Position numbers and translations under genes: made by a program
Shown here: piece by piece, positions 1-5,346 of the stretch
Layout: each line of letters starts with the position of its first letter
Numbering within the stretch: position 1 is the first letter of the stretch
Origin: Angelakisella sp.
GTDB lineage: Bacteria > Bacillota > Clostridia > Oscillospirales > Ruminococcaceae
Assembly (NCBI GenBank): GCA_022795575.1
Contig: JAAWGY010000194.1
Location: 1 to 5,439, forward strand
DNA length: 5,439 bases
Reading direction: 5' to 3'
The notes under the pieces: generated by a model
Told to the model about the DNA's origin: nothing
Database searches by the model: none
Seen by the model: only the letters and a program-made list of their open reading frames with translations

Positions 1-45
1 CAAGGAATCCTTGGTGGATTCCGAGCATTTTCGACGTAGCCAAGC
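1..45. repeat. Edge of a dispersed hairpin repeat (partial)
   Basis: A 7-bp perfect hairpin lies at 4-22: GGAATCC (4-10), loop TTGGT (11-15), GGATTCC (16-22). It is followed by GCATTTT and a short GC-rich stretch. The right edge of the window (5419-5437) carries a hairpin of the same size with the identical TTGGT loop but a different, fully paired stem. That pattern is expected of two copies of one repeat family under structural constraint. The element continues outside the window, so its true ends, length and orientation cannot be set, and the right limit given is approximate. Confidence 0.5.
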
Positions 46-340
46 CCCCTTCCCCTGTAGAAAAAGACGGGTGCGGCGACTTTAGGGACACGCCTTAGGA
101 CTCCAGACAGTTGCAAGGGTGTTGCATATAAAGTAAGGCCCCCTGCAAAGCAGAGGGCCGGGTAGGGACTGCCCGCAGGGGCAACCCCCGATCGTTTCTT
201 GACACTTTAGATGTATTTCAGTTCCTGTTCGTAGCAGCTGCTTTTGCCTAAGCGGGGGAAAAAGTGTGAAAAGGGGGGCCCGGAGGGCCCCCCTTTTCGC
301 GTAGAGCGAGCGTAGCGAGCGGATAACCCCGCCGCAGCGG
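46..340. other. Non-coding intergenic region with GC-rich hairpins
   Basis: I see no supportable gene here. The only long open frame runs on the minus strand straight through the tRNA gene, has no ribosome binding site and resembles no protein I know. Visible structure: a 10-bp hairpin with one mismatch at 137-146/150-159 (loop AAA); a 5-bp TGCCC/GGGCA hairpin close downstream of it; a terminator-like hairpin at 269-297; a 7-bp direct repeat AGCGAGC at 305-311 and 314-320; and a 5-bp hairpin at 328-341 (CCCGC, loop CGCA, GCGGG). The clustering of stems could reflect an unrecognised RNA or decayed repeat elements. No known RNA family was recognised. Confidence 0.4.
269..297. terminator. GC-rich terminator-like hairpin
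   Basis: A perfect 13-bp inverted repeat: AAAAGGGGGGCCC (269-281), loop GGA, then the complementary arm at 285-297 ending in TTTT. It can act on either strand because each arm begins with A4 and ends with T4. Since it lies about 50 bp beyond the tRNA terminator on the minus strand, it may be a backup terminator for the tRNA transcript. It may equally end a plus-strand transcript entering from the left edge. The U tract is only four residues, so efficiency is uncertain. Confidence 0.5.
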
Positions 341-345
341 GCACC

Positions 346-379
346 AAAAAAAAAGACCAGTCCGCAGACTGGTCTTTTT
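346..379 (-). terminator. Intrinsic terminator of the tRNA-Arg gene
   Basis: The core is a 13-bp perfect stem (350-362 with 367-379) around a 4-nt loop. On the minus strand the second arm ends in a run of nine U residues (complement of A346-A354), the classic Rho-independent layout. It starts only a few bases after the encoded CCA of the tRNA. On the plus strand the arm also ends in five T, so it could work in both directions. The inverted repeat extends beyond this core to 341 and 388, where it overlaps the last six bases of the tRNA. Confidence 0.85.
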
Positions 380-382
380 CTT

Positions 383-459
383 TGGTGCGCCCGACTGGAT
401 TCGAACCAGCGGCCTTCCGGGTCGGAGCCGAACGCTCTATCCAACTGAGCTACGGACGC
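383..459 (-). tRNA. tRNA-Arg (anticodon CCG)
   Basis: The minus strand folds into a complete 77-nt cloverleaf. The acceptor stem is GCGTCCG with CGGGCGC (one G-T pair); the D arm is GCTC/GAGC. The anticodon stem TTCGG/CCGGA closes the loop CTCCGAC, giving anticodon CCG, which reads the arginine codon CGG. The T arm is GCTGG/CCAGT with loop TTCGAAT. The discriminator base is A and the 3' CCA is encoded (383-385). A sigma-A-like promoter lies upstream and an intrinsic terminator immediately downstream, so the gene can be expressed alone. It lies on the same strand as metA, about 160 bp downstream of it, and read-through from metA is also possible. Confidence 0.96.
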
Positions 460-501
460 AAATACCCACTTGGGGGGAACCCCCGCCGAAGGTACTTACA
501 C

Positions 502-530
502 ATTATACTGTACTTTCCGTCGTTTGGCAA
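502..530 (-). promoter_or_regulatory. Promoter of the tRNA-Arg gene
   Basis: On the minus strand the -35 box is TTGCCA (525-530) and the -10 box is a consensus TATAAT (502-507), separated by exactly 17 bp. Transcription would start near 495, giving a leader of about 35 nt before the tRNA 5' end at 459. The 30 bp upstream of the -35 box (531-562) contain phased A and T tracts resembling an UP element, as expected for a strong stable-RNA promoter. The UP-element call is an inference. Confidence 0.8.
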
Positions 531-621
531 GGGCTTTTCCAGAAAAACTTTTACAAAAATTCCGGCAGCCCTGGTCCCGCAGAAAATACCACGCTCCGGC
601 CCCCTCCCCCGGCCCCCCGCC

Positions 622-1542
622 TCAAAAGCTCTCCAGGGCCGTCAGATCATAGGGGGTGCCCTGGTAGACACAGTTGAGCCAGTTGACATACAGGAGGTTG
701 GCGTGGCCCCGCCAGCGAAAGACCGGCTCCCGGGCCGGATCGTCCTGGGGGTAGTACCCCGACGGCGGGGCGATGGGCAGCCCCCGGGCCAGATCCCGGT
801 GGTACTCCCCGGACAGGGTGTCCCGGTCGTACTCCGAGTGGCCGGTGACAAACACCTGCCGCCCATCCCGCCGGGCGGCGATGTACAGCCCTGCCTGGGG
901 GGAATCGGCCAGCAGCTCCAGGGCGGGGCAGCGGCGCACCTCGGCAAGGTCCACCGTGGTGTGGCGGGAGTGGGGGGCCAAAAACTCTTCGTCAAAGCCC
1001 CGGGCCAGGGGGTGGTTGGGCTGGAGGGTGCGGTGGGCAAAGATGCCGAAGAGCTTTTGGGGCAGGGGGCGCTTTTGGATGCCGTAGTGGTAGAAAAGCC
1101 CCGCCTGGGCCCCCCAGCAGATGTGGAAGGTGCAGTAAACGTGGGTCTTGCTCCAGGCCATGATCTCGGTCAGCTCCTGCCAGTAATCCACCTCTTCAAA
1201 AGGCAGCTGCTCCACCGGCGCCCCGGTGATGATAAGCCCGTCGTACCGCTCCTCCCGCAGCTGGGAGAAGGGCCGGTAAAAGTGGAGGAGGTGCTCCGCC
1301 GCGGTGTTCCGGGACTGATGGCCGGAAACCTGCATCAGCTGGATATCCACCTGGAGGGGGGAGTTGCCCAGCAGCCGCAGCAGCTGGGTTTCTGTCTCGA
1401 TTTTTTTTGGCATCAGGTTCAGGATAGCAATCCGCAGCGGACGGATGTCCTGCCGGGCGGCCCGGTCCTCCCGCATAATAAAGATGTTCTCCTGCTCCAG
1501 CACCGATACCGCAGGCAGGGCGTTGGGTACCCGGATGGGCAT
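622..1542 (-). CDS. metA: Homoserine O-acyltransferase MetA, acetyl-CoA type predicted
   Basis: This 306-residue cytoplasmic enzyme activates L-homoserine by O-acylation, the committing step of methionine synthesis. Length matches the MetA (HTS) family; E. coli MetA has 309 residues. The catalytic set is intact and falls at E. coli numbering: Cys142 in ICWGAQAG, His235 and Glu237 in TGHSEYD. Residue 111 is Glu (GAPVEQLPFEEVDYW), the residue reported in Bacillus cereus MetA to favour acetyl-CoA; E. coli has Gly there. The likely activity is therefore homoserine O-acetyltransferase (EC 2.3.1.31; such proteins are also named metAA), making O-acetylhomoserine. The ATG at 1542 was chosen because a strong AGGAGGG site (1549-1555) sits 6 bases upstream and family homology starts at MPIRVPNALPA; the open frame extends another 51 codons upstream but crosses the promoter. 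The leader is only about 40 nt, leaving no room for a SAM riboswitch or T-box. It is divergent from the MATE gene. No clear U-tract terminator follows; the 3' flank is very G-rich. Confidence 0.96.
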   Translation of the reverse strand: MPIRVPNALPAVSVLEQENIFIMREDRAARQDIRPLRIAILNLMPKKIETETQLLRLLGNSPLQVDIQLMQVSGHQSRNTAAEHLLHFYRPFSQLREERYDGLIITGAPVEQLPFEEVDYWQELTEIMAWSKTHVYCTFHICWGAQAGLFYHYGIQKRPLPQKLFGIFAHRTLQPNHPLARGFDEEFLAPHSRHTTVDLAEVRRCPALELLADSPQAGLYIAARRDGRQVFVTGHSEYDRDTLSGEYHRDLARGLPIAPPSGYYPQDDPAREPVFRWRGHANLLYVNWLNCVYQGTPYDLTALESF

Positions 1543-1587
1543 GGGCTTCCCTCCTCCGAATAAAATACTCCCGTTGGGTCGGTATTT

Positions 1588-1616
1588 AGTATAGAATAAT
1601 CGCCGGCAAAAATCAA
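1588..1616 (-). promoter_or_regulatory. Promoter of metA
   Basis: On the minus strand the -35 box is TTGATT (1611-1616) and the -10 box is TATACT (1588-1593), with a 17-bp spacer. The predicted start near 1581 gives a 5' leader of about 38 nt containing the AGGAGGG ribosome binding site and nothing large enough for a methionine-responsive riboswitch. Any control is therefore more likely at initiation. The inverted repeat at 1662-1691, just upstream, is a candidate but unproven operator. Confidence 0.75.
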
Positions 1617-1661
1617 CCGCCTTGTGGGAGTCTTTGATGCCGAAGCTGGCGGCACTGGATC

Positions 1662-1721
1662 CTTTTGTGCGGTGCCTTGTACCGCCAAAAGACAAGGCTT
1701 TTGGGCCTTCCTTATTTTTTT
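1662..1721 (+). other. Structured segment with competing hairpins, terminator-like 3' end
   Basis: Read on the plus strand, an 11-bp stem with one bulged T (1662-1673 with 1681-1691) presents the loop GCCTTGT (1674-1680). That loop is perfectly complementary to ACAAGGC at 1692-1698. The latter overlaps a small hairpin, AAGGC (1694-1698) with GCCTT (1705-1709), which is followed five bases later by seven T (1715-1721). Pairing of the two 7-mers would exclude the small hairpin, resembling an anti-terminator/terminator switch. The apparent MATE promoter lies downstream of all this, and no clear plus-strand promoter was found upstream. A transcribed regulatory role is therefore speculative; the first inverted repeat could instead be a protein-binding site upstream of metA. 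Confidence 0.3.
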
Positions 1722-1731
1722 CTCTTTTCTA

Positions 1732-1760
1732 TAGACAAACGGCAAAAGCTGTGGTATCCT
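1732..1760 (+). promoter_or_regulatory. Probable promoter of the MATE exporter gene
   Basis: TAGACA (1732-1737) and TATCCT (1755-1760) are separated by 17 bp, a fair sigma-A-like match. A start near 1767 gives a leader of about 75 nt. Within the leader, an 8-bp stem (1792-1799 with 1804-1811, two G-T pairs, loop ATCC) precedes the ribosome binding site. No recognised riboswitch class was seen. Confidence 0.5.
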
Positions 1761-1840
1761 ATGCCTATTGTCATTGTGTCAAACCCTGTCCGTTTCCCCA
1801 TCCGGGGGAGCGGCCGCTTTTTCATAAGGAGGTTTTCGGA

Positions 1841-3256
1841 ATGGAGGAGCAAGCCCTTCCCGCACAGAACAGCATCACCAGCGGCGTCATCTGGAAGACG
1901 CTGCTTTCCTTCTTTTTTCCCATTTTGTTGGGGACCTTTTTCCAGCAGCTTTACAACACCGCCGATGCCGTGATTGTGGGGCGGTTTGTGGGCAAGGAGG
2001 CCCTGGCCGCGGTGGGCGGAGCCACCAGCACCCTCATCAACCTTTTGGTGGGGCTGTTTGTGGGTATCTCCTCCGGCGCGGCGGTAGTCATCTCCCAGCT
2101 CTACGGCGCCCGGGACAGCGACGGCACACAGCGGGCCGTCCACACCACCATGGCCTTTGCGCTGGCGGGGGGATTTGCCCTCATGATTATCGGCTGGATC
2201 ATCTCCCCCATGGCCCTGGTCGCCATGAACACCCCTGCCGATGTCCTTCCCCACTCCATCACCTATATCCGAATCTACTTTTTGGGCATCATCGCCAACT
2301 TTATCTATAACATGGGCTCCGGCATTCTCCGGGCGGTGGGGGATTCCCGCCGGCCCCTGTACTTCCTGATGGCTTGCTGCCTGGTAAACATTGTTCTGGA
2401 TATCCTTTTGGTGGTCTACATCCCCCTGGGGGTGCTGGGGGTTGCCCTGGGGACCTTCTTTTCCCAGATCATCAGCGCGGTGCTGGTGATTCTCTCCCTT
2501 ACCCGCACCACCCAGATATACCACCTGAAGCCGCGGCAGATCGCCTTTGATCCCACAATGCTGGGGCGTATTGTGGTAATCGGCCTGCCGGCGGGGCTCC
2601 AGAGCGTGATGTACTCCATCTCCAACATCATCATCCAGTCCAGCATCAACACCTTTGGTGTTGATGCCGCCGCGGCCTGGACCGCTTACGGCAAGATTGA
2701 CGGCTTCTTCTGGATGATTATGGGTGCCTTTGGTGTTGCCATCACCACCTTTTCGGGCCAGAACTTCGGGGCGGGGCGGTACGACCGCATTCACAAAAGC
2801 GTATGGGTCTGCATGGGGATGTCCGCCGGGACGGCCATCTTCCTCAGCGTTGCCCTCTTCTTTGGCGGCGGGGTTATCTACCGTCTTTTTACGCCGGACG
2901 CCGCTGTGGTGGAGCAGGGGATGGTGATCCTCCGCCTGCTGGTTCCCACCTATATTACCTACATTGCCATCGAGATCCTGTCCGGGGCGATGCGTGGCAC
3001 CGGGGATTCCATTATTCCCATGATGATTACCTGTGTGGGGATCTGTGTTCTGCGGGTTGCCTGGATTATGGTGGCGGTGCCGCAGTGGCGGGATATCCGC
3101 TGTGTCTGCCTCAGCTATCCGATTACCTGGAGCACAACCTCCATCTGTTTTTTGGTTTACTACTTCCAGGGCGGCTGGCTGCGGCGGCGCATTGCTGCGC
3201 AGCGGCAGCAGCTGGCTGGCGGGGGCGGGGAGCAGGCGGGGCAGGGGGCTGAGTGA
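1841..3256 (+). CDS. MATE-family multidrug/cation antiporter
   Basis: This 471-residue integral membrane protein should export cationic drugs or metabolites in exchange for Na+ or H+. Twelve hydrophobic segments are visible, in two pseudo-symmetric halves (roughly residues 16-220 and 243-443). TM1 carries Pro27 and the block QQLYNTADAVIVGRFVG; Asp42 there matches the conserved TM1 acid of DinF/NorM-type MATEs. Paired motifs mark the two halves: SQLYGARD (85-92) with GQNFGAGR (306-313), and RAVGDSRRP (from 164) with RGTGDS (from 385). Length is slightly above the usual 440-460 because of a charged, Gly/Gln-rich C-terminal tail from about 445. The ATG at 1841 is preceded by AAGGAGG (1826-1832, ending 8 bases upstream); the frame stays open back to 1622 but that part crosses the intergenic promoters and has no family similarity. 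It is transcribed divergently from metA. The substrate cannot be assigned from sequence. No U-tract terminator follows; three hairpins lie in the 249-bp gap before the sigma gene. Confidence 0.93.
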   Translation: MEEQALPAQNSITSGVIWKTLLSFFFPILLGTFFQQLYNTADAVIVGRFVGKEALAAVGGATSTLINLLVGLFVGISSGAAVVISQLYGARDSDGTQRAVHTTMAFALAGGFALMIIGWIISPMALVAMNTPADVLPHSITYIRIYFLGIIANFIYNMGSGILRAVGDSRRPLYFLMACCLVNIVLDILLVVYIPLGVLGVALGTFFSQIISAVLVILSLTRTTQIYHLKPRQIAFDPTMLGRIVVIGLPAGLQSVMYSISNIIIQSSINTFGVDAAAAWTAYGKIDGFFWMIMGAFGVAITTFSGQNFGAGRYDRIHKSVWVCMGMSAGTAIFLSVALFFGGGVIYRLFTPDAAVVEQGMVILRLLVPTYITYIAIEILSGAMRGTGDSIIPMMITCVGICVLRVAWIMVAVPQWRDIRCVCLSYPITWSTTSICFLVYYFQGGWLRRRIAAQRQQLAGGGGEQAGQGAE

Positions 3257-3283
3257 CGGGCCGGGGCGGCGGTGGTTAAGGGG

Positions 3284-3301
3284 TTGGGCCGGTGGGCCCA
3301 A
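3284..3301. other. Small perfect hairpin after the MATE gene
   Basis: TTGGGCC (3284-3290), loop GGTG, GGCCCAA (3295-3301). It lies 28 bp past the MATE stop codon and is followed by a second small stem, TGCTG/CAGCA (3310-3314 with 3320-3324). Neither has a U tract. They may help stabilise the 3' end of the MATE transcript together with the long stem that follows. Confidence 0.4.
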
Positions 3302-3328
3302 AATGTGCCTGCTGCCCGCCAGCAAACG

Positions 3329-3398
3329 AAGCGGCCTGTCCCACAGGTTGTGCCAGCCCGGGCTACCGGGCGGGCACAACCTGTGGGACAGGCTGCTT
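3329..3398. repeat. Long near-perfect inverted repeat (33-bp stem)
   Basis: The arms 3329-3361 and 3366-3398 pair over 33 positions around the loop GCTA, with one G-T pair and one A-G mismatch (3355/3372). Each arm also contains its own smaller inverted repeat: CCTGT and ACAGG around CCC in the left arm, around GGG in the right. A branched, cruciform-like fold is therefore possible. No T tract follows on either strand, so it is not a standard intrinsic terminator, although a stem this stable could still block or protect the MATE transcript. It could also be a palindromic dispersed element or a protein-binding site. It lies 45 bp before the putative sigma-operon promoter. Confidence 0.8.
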
Positions 3399-3442
3399 CC
3401 TTCCCCCCACCCCCCTGTTCCAACAAAAATCTTCCGCACCCG

Positions 3443-3472
3443 CAACCATCCCCCCGTTTTATCGGGTATACT
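3443..3472 (+). promoter_or_regulatory. Putative promoter of the sigma operon (ECF-like or sigma-A)
   Basis: TATACT (3467-3472) is a good -10 box, but no TTGACA-like -35 lies 16-18 bp upstream. The same region can be read as an ECF-type promoter: CAAC (3443-3446), 16 bases, then CGGGTA (3463-3468). This matches the AAC/N16/CG arrangement known for sigma-W-like factors. If correct, the encoded sigma factor may drive its own operon. Either reading places the start near 3475-3480, about 30 bases before the ATG. Confidence 0.4.
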
Positions 3473-3505
3473 GGTGAAGGACAAAAAAGAAAGGAGGCCC
3501 CTCCC

Positions 3506-4066
3506 ATGGATGATGAAGCCATCGTCGCCCTGTACTGGCAGCGGGACGAAACCGCCATCCAGGAAACCCAGCAAAAGTACGGCGCCTACCTCGCCAAAAT
3601 CGCCAGGCAGATCCTCCCCAGCCGGGAGGACGGCGAGGAAAGCGTCAACGATACCTACCTGAAGGCCTGGAACTCCATCCCACCCCACCGCCCCGGTGTG
3701 CTGGCCACCTACCTGGGGCGGATCGTCCGGCAGCTGTCGATTGACATCCTCCGGCGGCAGCACCGGGAAAAACGGGGCGGATCAGAGTACACCCTCTCCC
3801 TCACCGAGCTGGAGGACTGCATCTCCGGCGGGGACAGCACTCGGGAAGAGGTGGAGCTGTCCCTTTTGGGGGAGTGCATCACCGGCTACCTCCGAGGACT
3901 GCCCCCGGATACCCGCACCCTGTTTATAGAGCGGTATTGGTTTTTGGACCCGGTGCGGGAGATCGCCGCCCGCCGGGGCCTCAGCGAGGCGGGAGCCAAA
4001 AGCGCCCTCTACCGGGCGCGCCAGGGGCTGCTGGCCCACCTAAAAAAGGAGGGATTTCAAGAGTGA
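3506..4066 (+). CDS. ECF-type RNA polymerase sigma factor
   Basis: This 186-residue cytoplasmic protein should direct RNA polymerase to a small stress or surface regulon. It has only regions 2 and 4, the ECF layout. Region 2 spans about residues 5-90, with the 2.2-like helix DGEESVNDTYLKAWNSIP (42-59) and the basic DNA-contacting helix LSIDILRRQHREKR (77-90). A variable acidic linker covers 91-120. Region 4 (about 125-181) has the helix-turn-helix DPVREIAARRGLSEAGAKSA (148-167) followed by LYRARQGLLAHL. The ATG at 3506 is preceded by AAGGAGG (3491-3497), 8 bases away; the frame is open upstream to 3272 but that stretch crosses the long hairpin and promoter. It overlaps the next gene by 4 bp, implying coupled translation and matched amounts of sigma factor and partner. 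The exact ECF subgroup and regulon are not assignable by eye. No key region is missing. Confidence 0.9.
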   Translation: MDDEAIVALYWQRDETAIQETQQKYGAYLAKIARQILPSREDGEESVNDTYLKAWNSIPPHRPGVLATYLGRIVRQLSIDILRRQHREKRGGSEYTLSLTELEDCISGGDSTREEVELSLLGECITGYLRGLPPDTRTLFIERYWFLDPVREIAARRGLSEAGAKSALYRARQGLLAHLKKEGFQE

Positions 4067-5346
4067 AACCGGAACAGCTTAGCGATGCCTTAAACCACCT
4101 GCCCGATGACCTCCTCCAGGAGGCGGAGCAGTCCCGGCAGCGGCGCCACCGCCGCCCCGGGTGGCAGCGGTGGGGTGCCCTGGCCGCCTGCCTGGCCCTG
4201 GCGGCGCTGGCGGGAAGCCGCCTTCTCCCCTGGCAGACCACCCCCCAGCCCGGCGACTCCCCACGGCCCGGCTCCTCCGGACCCAGCCAGCCCCAGCCCG
4301 GCGGCCAGCTGCCGTTGCTCACCATCGGCGGGGAGAGTACGAACAGCAGGGGCTTTGAGGGCTACCTGGCCCTGGATATCTCGGAGCTGGGCGGCGCCAA
4401 CCCCTGGACCGAGGAGGCCGAGGTGAAGTACCTCCCCGTCTACCAAAACCCCCTGACCTATAACGAGCAACACCAGGCCCAGGGGGCGGACTGGGAGCAG
4501 ATGCGGGCCCTGCTGCTCCGGGTGGCCGGGGAGCTGGGGCTGGATACCGATGCCCTTACCGTTGACGACAATGCCCCGGACGAGAGCTACCAGCAGGCCA
4601 TCCGGGATAAATTCGCCGCCGTGGGGGATGCCGTCCCGGAGGGCTACTTTGACCCCACCGCGTTGACCATCCAGGGGGAGGGCGTCCAGGTAGAGGTGGA
4701 CCAGACACTTACCGCCACCATCCGCTTTGAGCCGCCGGTGGCGCTGCCGCCGGAGCTGAATTTTACCCACTACGCCAGCCGGGAGGAGAAAAAGGCGGCG
4801 GCGGACTGGCTGGCGGAGCGGTACAGCGGGCTGCTCTCCGGCATGGAGAAGCCGGTACTGGACCAGGGGATGGGGGACCGGAACATCTACAGCCAGCAGA
4901 GCTTTGACGTGGAATACTACGACGGGGCGGGCTCGCTGGAGGAGCAGATGGTCAGCTACAGCTTTTACCGCACCGCCTTCTACTGCGACGACAACGGCGA
5001 GCTTTTCCTGGCCCGTGTTTATGCCCCGGACCTCTCCCAAAAGTTGGGGGACTACCCCATCATCACCGCGGAGGCGGCCAGGGAGCTGCTGCTGGCGGGG
5101 CACTACGCCACCTCGGTCCCCTGCGCCCTGCCAGGGGAGGAGTCCATCGCCAAGGTGGAGCTGGTTTACCGCGCCGGCACCTATGAGCAGGTCTGGCTGC
5201 CCTACTACCGCTTTTTGGCGGAGCTGCCAAAGGAGCTGGGGCCGGCGGATCCGGCGCTGAAGGACTACGGCGCCTACTATGTCCCGGCGGTGGAGGGAAA
5301 GTATATTGCCAATATGCCTACCTATGACGGGGGCTTTAACAAATAA
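4063..5346 (+). CDS. Single-pass membrane protein, probable anti-sigma factor/sensor
   Basis: This 427-residue protein starts at GTG 4063 inside the TGA of the sigma gene; AAGGAGGG (4046-4053) lies 9 bases upstream. Residues 1-36 form a short, highly charged cytoplasmic part (EQLSDALNHLPDDLLQEAEQ, then Arg-rich). Residues 37-54 form one transmembrane segment (GALAACLALAALAGSRLL), with the Arg cluster on its inner side predicting N-in/C-out topology. A Pro/Gly/Ser-rich linker (57-83) leads to an extracellular domain of about 340 residues rich in acidic and aromatic residues. The gene order and overlap, and an N-terminus seen in clostridial proteins encoded next to ECF factors, suggest that the cytoplasmic part binds the sigma factor; this is inference. 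It has no zinc-binding ZAS motif (HxxxCxxC). I do not recognise the extracellular domain. LAAC at 40-43 resembles a lipobox, but no hydrophobic stretch precedes it, so it is probably not a lipoprotein. Confidence 0.75.
   Translation: MKPEQLSDALNHLPDDLLQEAEQSRQRRHRRPGWQRWGALAACLALAALAGSRLLPWQTTPQPGDSPRPGSSGPSQPQPGGQLPLLTIGGESTNSRGFEGYLALDISELGGANPWTEEAEVKYLPVYQNPLTYNEQHQAQGADWEQMRALLLRVAGELGLDTDALTVDDNAPDESYQQAIRDKFAAVGDAVPEGYFDPTALTIQGEGVQVEVDQTLTATIRFEPPVALPPELNFTHYASREEKKAAADWLAERYSGLLSGMEKPVLDQGMGDRNIYSQQSFDVEYYDGAGSLEEQMVSYSFYRTAFYCDDNGELFLARVYAPDLSQKLGDYPIITAEAARELLLAGHYATSVPCALPGEESIAKVELVYRAGTYEQVWLPYYRFLAELPKELGPADPALKDYGAYYVPAVEGKYIANMPTYDGGFNK

Noticed and set aside
82..444. 120-codon minus-strand open frame
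   Set aside because: It starts within the tRNA gene, and its first part is a translation of tRNA and terminator sequence. No ribosome binding site or known protein similarity was seen.
382..1563. 393-codon plus-strand open frame antisense to metA
   Set aside because: It begins inside the tRNA gene and mirrors metA, whose catalytic motifs are clear. The composition is low-complexity Gly/Val/Pro.
1543..1620. SAM riboswitch or T-box upstream of metA
   Set aside because: The predicted leader is only about 38 nt and contains none of the required helices.
1543..1695. 51-codon N-terminal extension of MetA
   Set aside because: The extension would cross the metA promoter. The ATG at 1542 has an ideal ribosome binding site and family homology begins there.
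1813..1840. Palindrome GCGGCCGC followed by T5 as a terminator before the MATE gene
   Set aside because: The palindrome has no loop and cannot form a usable RNA hairpin. It lies immediately before the ribosome binding site, where it is more likely incidental.
1712..3763. 683-codon open frame on the minus strand antisense to the MATE gene
   Set aside because: It lies opposite the MATE and sigma genes and owes its length to GC-rich codon bias removing stop codons. Its product is Gly/His/Pro/Asp-rich with no family similarity, and the plus-strand genes are unambiguous.
4180..4191. Lipobox-like LAAC in the membrane protein
   Set aside because: The cysteine lies within the transmembrane segment and no hydrophobic region precedes it, so signal peptidase II processing is unlikely.
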